This document shows, piece by piece, positions 44,240-55,490 of a stretch of 64,000 bases of DNA. This DNA is from Molossus alvarezi (taxonomy: Eukaryota; Chordata; Mammalia; Chiroptera; Molossidae), in the NCBI GenBank assembly GCA_037176705.1, contig CM073886.1, forward strand, positions 23,855,501 through 23,919,500, read 5' to 3'. Position 1 is the first letter of the stretch. Every line of letters begins with the position of its first letter. The position numbers and the translations under genes are program-made. The notes below the pieces were generated by a model. The model was not told where the DNA came from. It saw only the letters and a program-made list of their open reading frames with translations, and did no database searches.

Positions 44240-45335
44240 CTGATTGGCTCGGACCTGGGTCACAGACGCCATTTAGAGCAGAGTGAGACGAGGGAAGACA
44301 GTGGCTTCGCAGAGCGCATCAGGCCATAGGAGCCAGAGAGAGCGGCACCTGCAGCCGGCGGCCCAAAGCAGCCGGGCCCGGGCAGGCTGGCGAGTGGGCT
44401 CATGCCTGTGCCGCGGAGCCCGCAGAGGGCAGCAGGGAGGCAGTGATGCGTCTGACGGGGACTGAGGCCGTCGTCGTGGCAGTGGGCACGGTGGGTCCTG
44501 GAAAAGTCGACGAAGGACTGAGCTCGAGTGGAAAAGAAGAGGGAACAAACCCGGAGCCCACGTGGGTGTAGAATTGGTTGGACTTGACGCGCTCGTTTGC
44601 CTGGTGAGAAAAGTGCGTGGAGCTGTACTGAGCAGTCAGACGTGGGGCCCAGTCCTGGGGAATGAAAAGGCTTCTCATCATGATTTTAAACTGAATATTG
44701 ACCTTCCACACACAAGGGAGAATGTTGATCCACAGCCGAGCAGTGGCCACTTTGGTCCTTGAATAGATCTCCCAGAGTACTCACTGCTGTTTTTATTTAT
44801 TGAACAATCCACTACCTAGTGGCACCCAAACTCCTGAGATTTATGTCCTCATTAATCTTCACCACATTTCCCTAACGTCCGCATTAGGCTCATAAACAGC
44901 AGTCCGGGGCTGGGGGCAAATGGAGATGCACTGTAATAGAAAATTAGCTCGCCTGCCAGCCCCGCTGGGCCTGGATTTCATTTCCGTCGACAGCAGCGTT
45001 CTTGGTGGGGGACAAACGGGAGCCTCCGGTTAGGAGTGTTCATGACTAATCACTGAGTGGTAGCCACCTCCTGTGATCCATCATTAATGATCTGGTGGTG
45101 GCCCAGTATGCAGGGTGACCTGTGACCTTCTGTGTCTTATTTACCAACGAAAGAGATCTGCGCAGCACTAAGACGAACATGAGCGATCACCACGCGGCGA
45201 CCACACTGCTTCAAGCAGCAGATGGTTCCAAACCCAGCCGGCCGTGCTGGTACCTCTCACTCTTTCTGCCCACATGTCTGACCGTGCACCAGCAGCTTCA
45301 GCCACACGGGCCTTTTGGATTCTGTTCTAGAAAAG
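44240..45335. other. Repeat-poor intron stretch
   Basis: 44270-44480 is GC- and CpG-rich. 44880-45110 contains several AT-core motifs and a perfect 12-bp palindrome, ATCATTAATGAT, at 45080-45091. Nothing coding. Confidence 0.45.
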
Positions 45336-45339
45336 GCCA

Positions 45340-45508
45340 GTTCTCAGTGTTGGGAACAGACTTGGGGCAGGTTATCAAGCCTCTCTGAACCTCAGTTTTG
45401 CCATCTGTAGGTTAGGCGTGTTTGTACCCACTTCATCAGATTGCTGTGAGGCTTAAATGAGCTACAAGAACAGCTGTAAGGTGCTTAGCACGAGCCCTAG
45501 GTGGTGAC
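45340..45508 (+). repeat. MIR SINE
   Basis: 'ggggcaggttatcaagcctctctgaacctcagttttgccatctgtagg', 'attgctgtgaggcttaaatgagctac', 'aaggtgcttagcacgagccc' is forward MIR. Confidence 0.85.
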
Positions 45509-46219
45509 CCTGGACTTCTCTGATTCTGGCCACCCTTCAGTGATTCTCCCCAGGAGCGGGCTTGCTTCTGGAGGAAACGTGGCAGTGCCTGGAGGCCTGT
45601 GTGTCAGCTGGGAGCTGCACTGGCCTCTACGGGCAGAGGCCCGAGATGCGGCTGAATGTCCTGCTGTGCCCGGGACGGCCCACAGCAAGGCCTTCTGGCC
45701 CTAAATGTCAGTCGGGCCGAGGTCGAGAAGCTCTGATAAGCAGAAGCACTTGGTGCAGTGGTGGGCGCTCTGAGCCAGGGACCAAAGACACGGCCCCCGG
45801 CTGGTGGTGATAAACACCAGTTCAGAGGAGAGTCTCCTAACCCAGCCTGGGCGGCAGGCAGGGCGGAAGGCTGTCGGGGACCACCGCTTGGGGGAGCTGA
45901 GTCTTGAACTTTCCATAAAACCTTTTCTCTCCTCCACTTGCCTGGTTGATGTCAGAGCTGGGGCACCAGCCCTGGGGATGAGTGTAGAGACAAGGTGGCC
46001 TGCCTGTGGGACTCCTGGACCCCTCAGATGTCAGTCACACGGGCCTGCGGGACAAGGAGAGGCACCGGGTGGTGGGGCTGTGGGCAGACACAGAGCTCCG
46101 GGACAGGAACTGTCACCTCTGCTCCAGTCTGAGATCACAGCTCTGTCCTTCTAAAGTTGGGTTTTAAAATGAAATTGCATCTTGTTCTGACTGTAGCTGT
46201 CGCTTCTTTTGTTACTTTT

Positions 46220-46476
46220 TTGTTTTGTTTTTTTTTAACCTCACCCGAGGATATTTTTCCATTTTTTGTACAGATAGAGTGGTAGGGAGAGAGAGGAAGA
46301 GAGAGAGAGTGAGAGAAACATCGATGTGAAGGGACACATAGAGTGGCTGCCACCCGCACGACCAACCAGGGCCGGGGACAAACTGCAACCGAAGTACGTG
46401 CCCTTAGCGGGAACCGAACCTGGGTCTCTCAGGACCACAGGCCGACGCTCTAACCACTGACCCAAACCGGCCAGGG
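46220..46476 (-). mobile_element. VES SINE, ccattttttgtacag subtype, youngest-looking copy
   Basis: Reverse VES nearly identical to the 42546 copy. An exact 17-bp target-site duplication, cttcttttgttactttt, lies at 46203-46219 and 46477-46493. The long unmutated duplication suggests a recent insertion. Confidence 0.97.
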
Positions 46477-46869
46477 CTTCTTTTGTTACTTTTGAGGCTG
46501 TTTGTTAGTAAGAGGAATAATTTGGGGCTCGGAGGTGGCCTTCATTTTGGCAAATTGCTAAGCGCCCACTTTCTCAGACACAGAGGCCCTAGGTGCAGAA
46601 AAGCTTTAGCAAGACTGGGACCATCTCACCTAGTGGCAGCGTGTGTCTCCCTTCCCGCCCTCCGCCTCCTACCTCCGTGCAGACAAACACAGCATTTCCG
46701 CGGTCAAACGACCCTCGGAAGTCTCTGACCCACGTGGCTCTCCCATCGCCAGGCTCATGGCAGACATAGCTGACCAGTTACAGCTTTTCTCAGAATCCTC
46801 CTCCACACATCCACTACCTTCCCAGGTAGCCACCTGGGCACTAGGGCAGGCCAGCAACTCGAGACTTGG

Positions 46870-47080
46870 CAGGGCTGCCATCCTTGGTCTAAATTCTTGC
46901 TGGCTGTGTGGCCCTGGGCACATCATGTGACCCTTCCAAGTGTGTTTTCTCTTCTGCACAATGGGGATAATAATACCTATGTTGCGTGTTACGAACATTG
47001 GAGAGGTAAACATACGTAATGTGCCTAGCATAGCGCCAGGGATATGTTAAGTGCTCAGTCATTGTTCATGGCCTTCCTGT
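46870..47080 (+). repeat. MIR SINE
   Basis: 'ctggctgtgtggccctgggcacatcatgtgacccttccaagtgtg', 'cacaatggggataataatacctatg', 'gtgcctagcatagcgccagggat' is forward MIR. Confidence 0.87.
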
Positions 47081-47304
47081 TTGCATACATCGTATCCTTC
47101 AAAGACTGCAGTAGGACTTGTGGTCCATGTTTCTTCTACCTGCTACTGTTATTTATCTTTTCAGCCTCATTTTTCGTAATCCTCAGTTGGGCTGTGGGCA
47201 TTGAGAGACCGGGAATGGTGTTTTAGGATTCTTTTCGTCACTGGCCTTCCGTCAAGATATTGTAGTTAGGTATATAGGCCTGTGGCAATGACTGTTAGTT
47301 GCTT

Positions 47305-47610
47305 ACCCAAAATATTCATTTCTCACTTAGATCTTAGTAACGGAGCCCTGGGCAGTGTGCCTACGTGGAACACCGAATCTTCCAGCTTCCCTTGCAGCAA
47401 CATATGCCCATGTGACTAGAATTCAGACATGACAGCTGGAGCACCAGCAGCCAGCTTGGTCCATGAGGTGACCTTGATAACAGCTGTGCAGTGAGGATGG
47501 TACTATGGAAAGATGGAAGGCGCTTGGCCCCTGATGACTTTGTGAAGTAGCCATACCAATCCTGCATGGCCTTCTTTCAAACTGCTGTGTGTGATAAAAT
47601 AACCCCACAA
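47305..47610 (+). repeat. Unassigned mammalian interspersed repeat (MER-type)
   Basis: 'cttccagcttcccttgcagcaacatatgcccatgtgac', 'cagacatgacagctggagcaccagcagccagcttggtccatgagg', 'gaagtagccataccaatcctgcatggcc' follow a dispersed consensus that I recognise but cannot name safely. Confidence 0.55.
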
Positions 47611-47739
47611 GGTTAGGCACCTGGTGTTTGGAAGCCAAATGCAATTCCTAACTGCTGCAAACAGTCTTTGAAAGAGTTTGAGAGAACTGAATGCCCAGAA
47701 CCCTAGAGCTGTTTATATAGCACATGGCATTTAGGGATC

Positions 47740-47850
47740 TTGGAGTTCATTCATTTATTCAACAGCTATTTATGAGTTTCCACAGGTACTGGTGCTGCTG
47801 GGGCAGTATGACTCATTGGTGATGTAAGAGGGAAAGTAGCCAGAAAAGAG
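47740..47850 (+). repeat. L1M 3' end, left part
   Basis: 'gttcattcatttattcaacagctatttatgagtttccacaggtac' is the L1M 3'-end segment. It is interrupted by the SINE that follows. Confidence 0.6.
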
Positions 47851-48067
47851 GTTTTTTTTTTTAATCCTCACCTGAGGACATGCTTAGAGAGAGAAAAAGA
47901 GAAAGAGAGAGAATAACCAATGTGAGAATCATTGATCGGTTGTCCTCTATATATGCCCCAATGGGGGATCGAACCCGAAACCCAGGTATGTTCCCTGACC
48001 AGAATCGAACCAGCAACCTTTCAGTGCACAGGGTGACACTCAACCAACTGGGCCACTCTGGTGGGGC
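47851..48067 (-). mobile_element. tRNA-derived SINE related to VES, older subtype
   Basis: 'taatcctcacctgaggacatgcttagagagag', 'ggggatcgaacccgaaaccc', 'aatcgaaccagcaacctttcagtgcacagggtgacactcaaccaactgggccac'. Same head as 32341. Flanks ccagaaaagagg and ccagagaagaaa form an imperfect duplication. Confidence 0.85.
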
Positions 48068-48245
48068 CCAGAGAAGAAATTGAGGAGAGAGATGAGCAAG
48101 GAGAAATCATGCTATGCCCTGTACCGTGTCCAGGAATTAAGACTTAAACGTGGGTGCCATAGAAAGCCATTAAAGGACTTCAGTTTGTGCTTTGGAACCG
48201 TCGCTCTGGCTGGGGTATGGATAAGGGGGTGGGTGGGAGGGGAGA
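48068..48245 (+). repeat. L1M 3' end, right part
   Basis: 'gggtgccatagaaagccattaaaggacttcag' and 'gtcgctctggctggggtatgg' continue the L1M segment (atgggaagccattggagggttttaagc...tcactctggctgctgtgtgg). Confidence 0.6.
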
Positions 48246-48249
48246 GAGC

Positions 48250-49150
48250 TGACTTCATCCACGCTGACCAGGCTTCCTTCTTTCCCCTAGAAGACCTGAG
48301 CCTGTCAGCCAGCTCTAAGACCCCTTTTCACACCGGAGCTCTGAGTCTTACTTGGGTGACCAGTCAGACATTGGTATATTTCTGAGCTTTTCTAAGACAC
48401 TCACAGCTCTTGACATCCTTCTAACCATGGTGGGTCTCTCCCAGCCATAGGCCTTATCACTGAGAACTTCTCCATTCCTGGTCAGCCACAGGCCAGGCGA
48501 ACAATGGAAGAGTTGGGCCAACATCTGCTGTGTCTGTAACTGACCTCTAGGTGGCGGTGGCTGCCTGCTGCCGCTCTGGCTATTGGTGCCATGGTGACCG
48601 GAAGTCCTCTTTCCTCCACATTAGCCAGTGTTCTTGTCTCTTCCCTCCCTGGATTTTGGAAACAGGTCCCTAACTCTTTCTTTCTCTTATCTTACGTGCT
48701 ACCCTTTTGACAGCACAGTTTCCACAGCTGTGCATGTCACGTATCTTCTTTACAAAGTCTTTATTCATGCAGGGGGCTGAGTGCGGTTTCACACAGAAGT
48801 TTGCGTACGTAGACCTTGGTCCTGCCTGTCAAAGATAGTCCACTGCTCGCTGTCAGTCACCAACAAGGACAGGTGTGTTCCTGTGTTTAGGTGACTAGAT
48901 GCGATGAACAATGTGCCTGTCTTCCCTCCCTCCAGCGTGCCTTTTTCTTTCTTTCCTCCTCTTCCTTCCATTTATTCACCCATTCGAAGAGACCATCCTA
49001 TCCATCTGCCTTCCCACCCACGGACACCCACTGAGCACCTCCAGGCACTGAGGAGTCCCAAGAGCATCTCACCCATGGGCTCTGGCACTGAGAGAATCCA
49101 CCTCCTGGTAAAGATAGCAAAAGGTGTAAAAGACACAAATGCAGGTAAAT
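48250..49150. other. Intron stretch without recognised repeat
   Basis: Nothing recognised except the CTCF-like motif at 48544. Confidence 0.45.
48544..48557 (+). promoter_or_regulatory. CTCF-like motif
   Basis: CCTCTAGGTGGCGG fits the CTCF core with one difference (T for A at position 3). Confidence 0.4.
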
Positions 49151-49154
49151 GTTC

Positions 49155-49690
49155 AGGTTTCTTCTTTTCTTCATTCATTCATTCACTGAACAGTGTTTAT
49201 TGGGCTTCTGTTATTTCCCAGGCACCGGTCTGGGTACTGGAGCATAGTGATAAGAATTGTGGAGTTGACATTCTAGCTGAGAGGAGACAGAACACTCAAT
49301 AAACAAATATGTAAGAACATTTCTGATTATGCAGAATGCTAGGAAGAAACATAGAGTAATATGGTAGAGGATAATTTGGGGGTGGGGATATGATAAAAGT
49401 TTCTGCAGAGCCCAGCAGGAGGTCCGAGGGGGAGGGTAGCAGGAGTTGTCTTGGGGAATGTGTGGGGTTTTGCCAGGCAGACGGATGAGGGAAAGGCCTT
49501 GCAGGCAGAGGGCCTGGCGTAGGGAGACCACACTGAGTGGAGCCCTCGGGTGGGGGCAGGGAGCCTTCAGGGGTCTCTGGGGATGTGGCCCTGGCTGCAA
49601 GATGGGATGTGAGGGGCTGGGGCTGCCAAGCGGGCAGAGAGGAAATGGGGAGGGGCCGCATGCACTTTGTCAAGGCCTGTGGCCTTGCTC
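49155..49690 (+). repeat. L1M 3' end, long copy
   Basis: 'ttcattcattcattcactgaacagtgtttattgggc', 'ttgacattctagctgagaggagacagaacactcaataaacaaatatg', 'ggaaaggccttgcaggcagagggcctggcg' and 'catgcactttgtcaaggcctgtggcc' follow the L1M 3' end over more than 500 bp. Confidence 0.7.
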
Positions 49691-49969
49691 TTCCGATCTG
49701 GGTGCGTTTTGATTGGGGTTTGTGGTGGTCTAGCCCTCCACTGAGGTGCCCTAGGTCCACCCTGGGTAGACAGGGATAGGTGGGGCCCAGCCCCCTCCTT
49801 GCTTAGCAGGAGCTGCTCAGCCTGCATCGCTTATGTATATCAGATCTACACATAGGGTTTGGTTTGAAAAGGGGGTTTGGTAGTAAAAAGGATACTTGAA
49901 AACTAAGAGTGGGAGTGGGGAGAGAGATTGAAGATGTCTAAGTTAAGTGTAGTTTTTAACCATTTGGGA

Positions 49970-50142
49970 TTTTGCTATCGGATCTGGCTTTCTGAGCCTC
50001 AAGTTATTTGTCTGTGAAATAAAGAAAGCAATAGTACCCGCCTCTGGAGTTCTTATGAGAATTAAATGTGTACAGTAAAGTACTCAGCACCAGAGCCTGT
50101 TACACAGTCGGTGCTCAGTAAATGGTAGTTGTGGTCAGAGTT
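49970..50142 (+). repeat. MIR SINE
   Basis: 'tctgagcctcaagttatttgtctgtgaaat', 'cttatgagaattaaatgtg', 'cagagcctgttacacagtcggtgctcagtaaatggtag' is forward MIR. Confidence 0.82.
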
Positions 50143-50334
50143 AGTGTGAGTTCTCACATGTATTTTTTCTACTTCTCTAGTGTTTATCATAGTTCTACAT
50201 ACACAGCCAGCACTTAAGAAATTAATAAATGAACATTAGTTGACCTCTTTTACCCTTCCAGCCCAGGATCCCATGGTGGTAAATAGAGATCATCTCCTTA
50301 TTTCTCTTTCACAACCAACACTTTGGAGGCTGGA

Positions 50335-50535
50335 GGAGAGAGCTTAACACAGTGGCTACAACACTCAGGCTCGGCAGGTCAGCCAGACAGGTGTAGAATC
50401 TCTGCTCTGCAGAAGTCTAGCTGTCGCCTAACCCCTCTGAGCTTTTGTAACCCAGTACTTATAAATAAAATGTGTGGAAAGCAGTTGTTAGTGAAAACCA
50501 GTGACCACACCGTAAGTGCTCAGTAGAGTGGTTTC
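50335..50535 (+). repeat. MIR SINE
   Basis: 'gagcttaacacagtggctacaacactcaggctcgg', 'gtagaatctctgctctgc', 'ctgtcgcctaacccctctgagc' and 'taagtgctcagtag' is forward MIR. Confidence 0.75.
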
Positions 50536-50576
50536 ATTTGTGTTCAACCTATCCAGTTTCACCTATTCTAGCCAAG

Positions 50577-51110
50577 TGTATCAGTCAGCTAGCGCCAGAG
50601 TAATCTGGTGTAACAAACACCCCCTAAACTTAGTGGCTTAAAACATTCCATTTTTGCTCATATATCTGTGGATTGCTTGGAGGTTGGCTGATCTAGGCTG
50701 GGCTTAGATCCAAGGTGCAGTTAGTCTCCTCTTCACATGCCTCTCATCCTTCTGGGCCCAGCAGACTAACTGGGATGTGCCCTCCTGTTGAAGGCAGAGG
50801 TGCAGAGACCCATCCAGCCATTCAGTGTATCCCAAGCCTCTACCTAAGCTGCTAATTTTCTCTTGGCCAAAGCAAGCAAGATGGCCAAGTCCAAAGTCAA
50901 AGAAAGTACGGTCTGGCTCTGGTGAGCGAGACTGCAAAGCATTCGGTGAATGGCGTAGATATGTGGAGGGGGAAGAACTGGGGCCACTGATGCAAAGAAC
51001 CCCAGGAGGCAAAGGAAGAACAGAGAAAAAATGGAAACAGTGTAGCCGCCCCACCTTTCTCTTATCAAGTACCCTCATAGAAGCATAAGACAGGAGACAA
51101 TCTGCCGGCC
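50577..51110 (+). mobile_element. MaLR (MLT1-like) LTR relic
   Basis: 'tgtatcagtcagctagcgcc', 'tgtaacaaacaccccctaaacttagtggcttaaaac', 'tggattgcttggaggttggctgatctaggctgggct' is the MLT1 LTR opening. 'ggccaaagcaagcaagatgg' fits the usual 'ggccaaagcaagtcacatggcc'. Solo, non-coding. Confidence 0.65.
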
Positions 51111-51129
51111 CTTTTCTTGGTCTTAGATG

Positions 51130-52050
51130 TAAAGTTGCCCCCGGGGGTAGTGTTAAAGATCTGCCTCTTTTATATAATTGTATCTTATGAAATTGTGTTT
51201 TGCATATAGCTCTTACACATTACACACTGCTGTGCGCATTATACACTTATATAGCCGCATTATTGTGCAGGCCTGTGTACCAGACCAAGTTTACTGTGCT
51301 TTATGGGCAGTTTAAGAGATTTCTAGGTCATAATTTTTATCAAGTTCGTTTTTTGCTTCTGGGTAGATTTTCATAAAGTTCAGTTTCATTTAAATGGACT
51401 CTTTTATTGAAGGTCCATGACCCCTTATTCAAAATTATTGAGGTCAAAATCAAGATGCATATTTTCATTTTCCTTTCCTTCTTGGTGTTTAGAAAGGAAT
51501 GAGGCAGTAATAAGGGGTCTGGGGCAGCGCCCTGTGATCAGACACCGGTATTTCTCAGAGAAACAGCACATAACCGAGTGGGGCCGGTGAGTTTACAAAT
51601 CCCCTTAATTTGGTTCAGTCACATTTTGCTGATAAATTAGTTTGCACTGAACTTACTAAGCCTTTCGGTTTTCAGAACTTCTTTGGACTGGAGAGTGGTT
51701 ATGGGGGTTGTGGGTGAGGGAGGGGGCCTCTGTTACCATTGCTGCTGTCGGCATTGCCATCCAGAGACACGTGGGCCAGTCGGTCCTGGGCCCTGAAAGC
51801 CGCCCCTCCCCCAGGCTCAGCGGAGACCCTTTTTTGGCTCATGTCCACTGGGTCAGCAGGTGCCAAATTTATGGTTAGCGCAGCTCCTTCCTGCCGTCAG
51901 AGCTGGTCTGTGTGCTGCTGGCTCGACGGCTCAGACACAGATGGAGCAGAGTCTCAGGAGGAAGCTGTGGGGACTGGTGTTCGGTGCTCAGCTGCTAGAT
52001 CACAGCAGGCTGCGGGGCCGTCAGCGGGCTTCCTGGCCGCCAAAAGCACA
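51130..52050. other. Intron stretch without recognised element
   Basis: AT-rich to 51500, then mixed. No exon or repeat could be supported. Confidence 0.45.
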
Positions 52051-52055
52051 GGCTC

Positions 52056-52309
52056 GCCCTGGTCAGTGTGGTGTCAGAGCGTTGGCCTGTGCACTGAAGT
52101 GTCGCAGGTTCAATTCCCAGTCCAGGGCATGTACCTGGGTTGCAGGTTCGATCCTCAGCTGGGTCAGGGAGCATGAGGGAGGTGATCAATTGATGTATCT
52201 CTCTCATATCAATGTTTCTCTCTCTCTCTTTCCCCCTCCCTCCCTCCCTTTCACTATATCTAAAATTCAATGGAGAAAATATCCTTGGGTGAGGATTAGC
52301 AAAAAGATA
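52056..52309 (+). mobile_element. VES-type SINE, older subtype with full tail
   Basis: Forward: 'gccctggtcagtgtggtgtcagagcg', 'gcaggttcaattcccagtccagggcatgtacc', 'gatgtatctctctcatatcaatgtttctctctctctc', 'caatggagaaaatatccttgggtgaggatta'. Flanks aaaagcacaggct (52042) and aaaatcacaggct (52310) form a 13-bp duplication with one mismatch. Confidence 0.93.
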
Positions 52310-52588
52310 AAAATCACAGGCTTTCCCTCTGCCTCAGCCTGTGTGGCCTGCCTGTCCCACAGTGGGTGGGCTTGGGGGCGCAGCGACGATCTGGGAATGG
52401 GGGTTCCTAGAAGAGGGGCAGTAAGCGTCGTCAGTGCAGTGCAGTCCTATTTGGCCCCTATTGGGCCGAAAGCGCACTGTCACCTCTCAGAAGATGTGTG
52501 TCTTTCTCTCTGAGGTGGATGTGTGACACTGGCCTTTGGGACTGCAGCGAGGAGTGCATGAGAGTGGGCTGTGAAGGCCACCGAGTGC

Positions 52589-52608
52589 TGGCCCCCAGGG
52601 GGCGCTGC
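52589..52608 (+). promoter_or_regulatory. Near-consensus CTCF site
   Basis: TGGCCCCCAGGGGGCGCTGC differs from the extended CTCF consensus TGGCCACCAGGGGGCGCTA only at one inner base and at the 3' edge. It is the best single CTCF match in the window. Binding is inferred. Confidence 0.6.
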
Positions 52609-53149
52609 AGCCCTGGCTCTTCAGGGTGCATCACTCAGGGACTCGTGCTCAGACCTGGTCAGTCACCACTTCCTCGCTTTCTCAAGTGAGCCGAGATAAT
52701 CTGTAAAAGTGTGTGGACCTGGTGGGTGCCTGTGTGTGTGCATTCACCTAAGGGTATGTGTGTGTGATTGTCTTTGTCCAGGAGAGAATCCATAGGCTTT
52801 CTGGATATTTTCAGGTTGCCTGTGACCCAGGAAAGATTCCAAATACAGGGAGACACGCCGGGGTAGATAAGAGCTGCTCAGGGGCTCCCCAGCCATGAAC
52901 TCTTGGAAGGCAGGGGACCTTCGTCATCTTGCCTGCCAAGGGCCTCTAGGGAAAATGCCTTGCGCGCCTCAGGCTAAAGGAGTGCTTGAATCTCGCTGCC
53001 AGAGTTTGGGTGACAATGCACCACCTCCTTAGAGGGCAGTGAGCTGATACCGGGGCCTTTTTCCGTTTCTTCCCCGTACTAAGCAGCAATAGAGCCACAG
53101 AGAGTCAAGCCACATTGTGTGTCCATCTAACATTTAACAAGACCTCAGC

Positions 53150-53352
53150 CCCTCATAAATGCCTACTAGTAATATGGTAGACACTTGTCATGCATTGTGT
53201 CATTGGGCCATGACAACAGCCCTGTGAGGTAGATGCTAGTCGTATCCCCGTTGTACGGATGCTAAAACTGAGGCTCAAACAGGTTAAGTACCTTGGCCAA
53301 GGTCCAAGCTGGATGGAGCCAGGGCTTAAATGAGGCAGCAGATCCCACAGCC
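53150..53352 (-). repeat. MIR SINE
   Basis: 'acaacagccctgtgaggtagatgctag', 'atgctaaaactgaggctcaaacaggttaagtaccttggccaaggtc', 'cagggcttaaatgaggc' is reverse MIR. Confidence 0.88.
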
Positions 53353-53627
53353 TGGTGGTTTAACCTTTGCTCCCTGGACTGGGACCTCCCCATGTAGGGT
53401 TTACTGAGGTTGCAGACACACGGGTTTGCAGGATGCCCACACGCTGCTTTCTCTGGGGCTGGAGCTCCTTCCCTGCTGCTTGGGGGTTGTGGGGAAAGAA
53501 AGACAGATGGGGGCTGGAAAAGACAAAAGTTCAAATCAGATCTCCACCACAGCTGGCTCTGGGCCTTTGCAAACCCCACTCACATGTCCCTTAACACATC
53601 GTCAAAGGACAGATCTCAGAGGGGAGG

Positions 53628-53820
53628 AGGATGGGGAGGATGGGGAGAGATCAACCAAACTATATATATGCATATATGCATAACCCGTGGACACAGACAA
53701 TAGTGTGGGGACGGCCGGGGGGGGGGGGCAGGGACAGGGTGGAGGGAGGCAAGGGGGAGGGAAATGGGGGATATCTGTAACAGAGTGAAAAAATAAAAAT
53801 GAAATAAATTAAGAAAAGAT
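53628..53820 (+). mobile_element. Bat-type L1 3' end with G-rich tract
   Basis: 'gagatcaaccaaactatatatatgcatatatgcataacccgtggacacagacaatagtgtgg' followed by a G-rich run and 'aaaataaaaatgaaataaatt'. The order (ATATGCATATATGCAT, catggacacagacaa, G-rich tract, A-rich end) resembles bat L1 3' UTRs as I remember them. Confidence 0.7.
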
Positions 53821-53824
53821 ACAG

Positions 53825-54980
53825 ACAAGACCAAATGACACACGTGAAGTATCTAAATGTTCATCACAGCCCCACCTTGGGAACTGTTTCTAATGCTTTT
53901 TTCAGGGCGTCATCAGGAGGCAGAATGATTACATGGCGCAGGCTAGCTGTGTCCATGTTTGTGGTCTGCCAGCGGCACGATCTGGCCGTGTGGGGAGACA
54001 GAAGAGGTTCCCCTGATGACTGATGTCTGTCCAGACGCGCATTAGAGAGAGGTGCTCACAGTTCTCACACCACATCTGAAATGTTCTATTGTTTCATTTG
54101 TTTTTCATTACTCTGAAATGATGACTACAAAACCTAACTTGGATGCTTTTCAAAGAGGAGGATCCCAGGCCATGAGCACAGGCTTGCCGCTGTGTGAGCA
54201 GGAGATGCGTCTGTGTGGCTGCAGGCGGAGTTTCTGCTGTGGGCTCTTGATAGCATGTAAAGGAACCCCCAGGCCTGCCGCAGGTGCGTCTGCCGTGGTC
54301 CCTCTGTGATCCTGCGTGGAGCTAAGTTGGTGACTTGTAGCATTTCTGCCCGAACTCGATGCCATCTTCTTGGCGTTTATTTAATTTGGCGTTATTTGAC
54401 GCCTCCTAAATGCATTTCGATGGGGGGTGGGTCCCCATAATGCGCAGACAAGGATGCTTAGGTGTTCCAGAGAAACCCAGAGACCCCAGAGAGTGCACAG
54501 GAGCAAGAATGGTCCGGTCTCCACGTGCCCACTGCGTGGTCTTGCTTCAGGGACGGGCTAGGGATCTGGAGCTGTGTGACAGGACCAGCTCAAGTTGGAG
54601 AGTCTAAGTCTGTTATCCACAGTTTGTTGTTAGAAAGTCGCCACGTGTCCTGTTTTCTAGAACGAGGAGGGAAGTATCTATGGGCGTGGTCCTGGCTCCA
54701 AGGTCTCCTAGCCCATAGCTGCGGGAGTCACTGCCACGGACACCAGAAGAAGCTCTGCTTTGTGGAGTGAATAAGTTAAAGGGCCCTTTAAACCCAGAAG
54801 GGGGGTACTCTGGGCACCAAGGAGGAGGTATCCTTTGGGGTATTTACCAACCTACTTCTGCTTCTCTAAGAATGGCCCCCTCTGCCCACATACACACTGC
54901 ACAGACACACAGGGTAGATGCTTGCCGTAACTCATTGGCCAGAGTGGACACTCTCCCAGGGGAAAACGGTCCAGATACAG
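53825..54980. other. Intron stretch without recognised element
   Basis: No exon or known repeat could be supported. Confidence 0.45.
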
Positions 54981-54994
54981 GCCTTATTACGTTC

Positions 54995-55490
54995 TCTTTT
55001 GGACTGAATTCTTTTGATTGCAAGTGGCAAAGACATCAGCTTAAAACAGAATTTATTGGCTCATGTAACTAAAGGGTTCAGGTGTCGCTTGATCCAGGAG
55101 CCCAGTCACTCTCCTCCCCTCTCTCAGTTTTGCTTCCCTCTCTAACGGCTTTCCTTTCTGGCAGTTCCCTTCTGTGGTGTCCCCAGCAGCTCTGAGCTTA
55201 CATCCTCAGAGGGCAAGTGTCACTGAAGAAGCCCTCCTCTCCTTCCCAGTCGTACAAGCTCTGAATGGCCTGACTTGGGCGGGACACGCAGGGCTTTGAT
55301 TGGCCAGACCTTGATCTCATGCTCGCCTCTGGGCTCAGAGCTGGAGTGGGATCCACAGGGAGCACAGGGACTGAGGTTGGGTGGAAAATGGGTCCCTAGA
55401 GGAGAATCAAGGTGCTGTGGCCTGAAGAGGGGGCTTGGATGGCCGGCAGAGAAAAACACCCAGTATCCACCATGAGGCTCTCTCCCAGAG
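54995..55490 (+). repeat. Unassigned mammalian interspersed repeat, longest copy
   Basis: 'ttttgattgcaagtggcaaagac', 'ttattggctcatgtaactaaagggttcagg', 'tctgagcttacatcctcagagg', 'gctttgattggccagacc', 'agaatcaaggtgctgtggcctgaagaggg' and 'aaaacacccagtatccacca' follow one family from end to end. Class not assigned by me. Confidence 0.6.

Noticed and set aside
51860..52513. 217-codon open frame on the plus strand
   Set aside because: Its second half is translated VES SINE, and the first half has no recognisable similarity.
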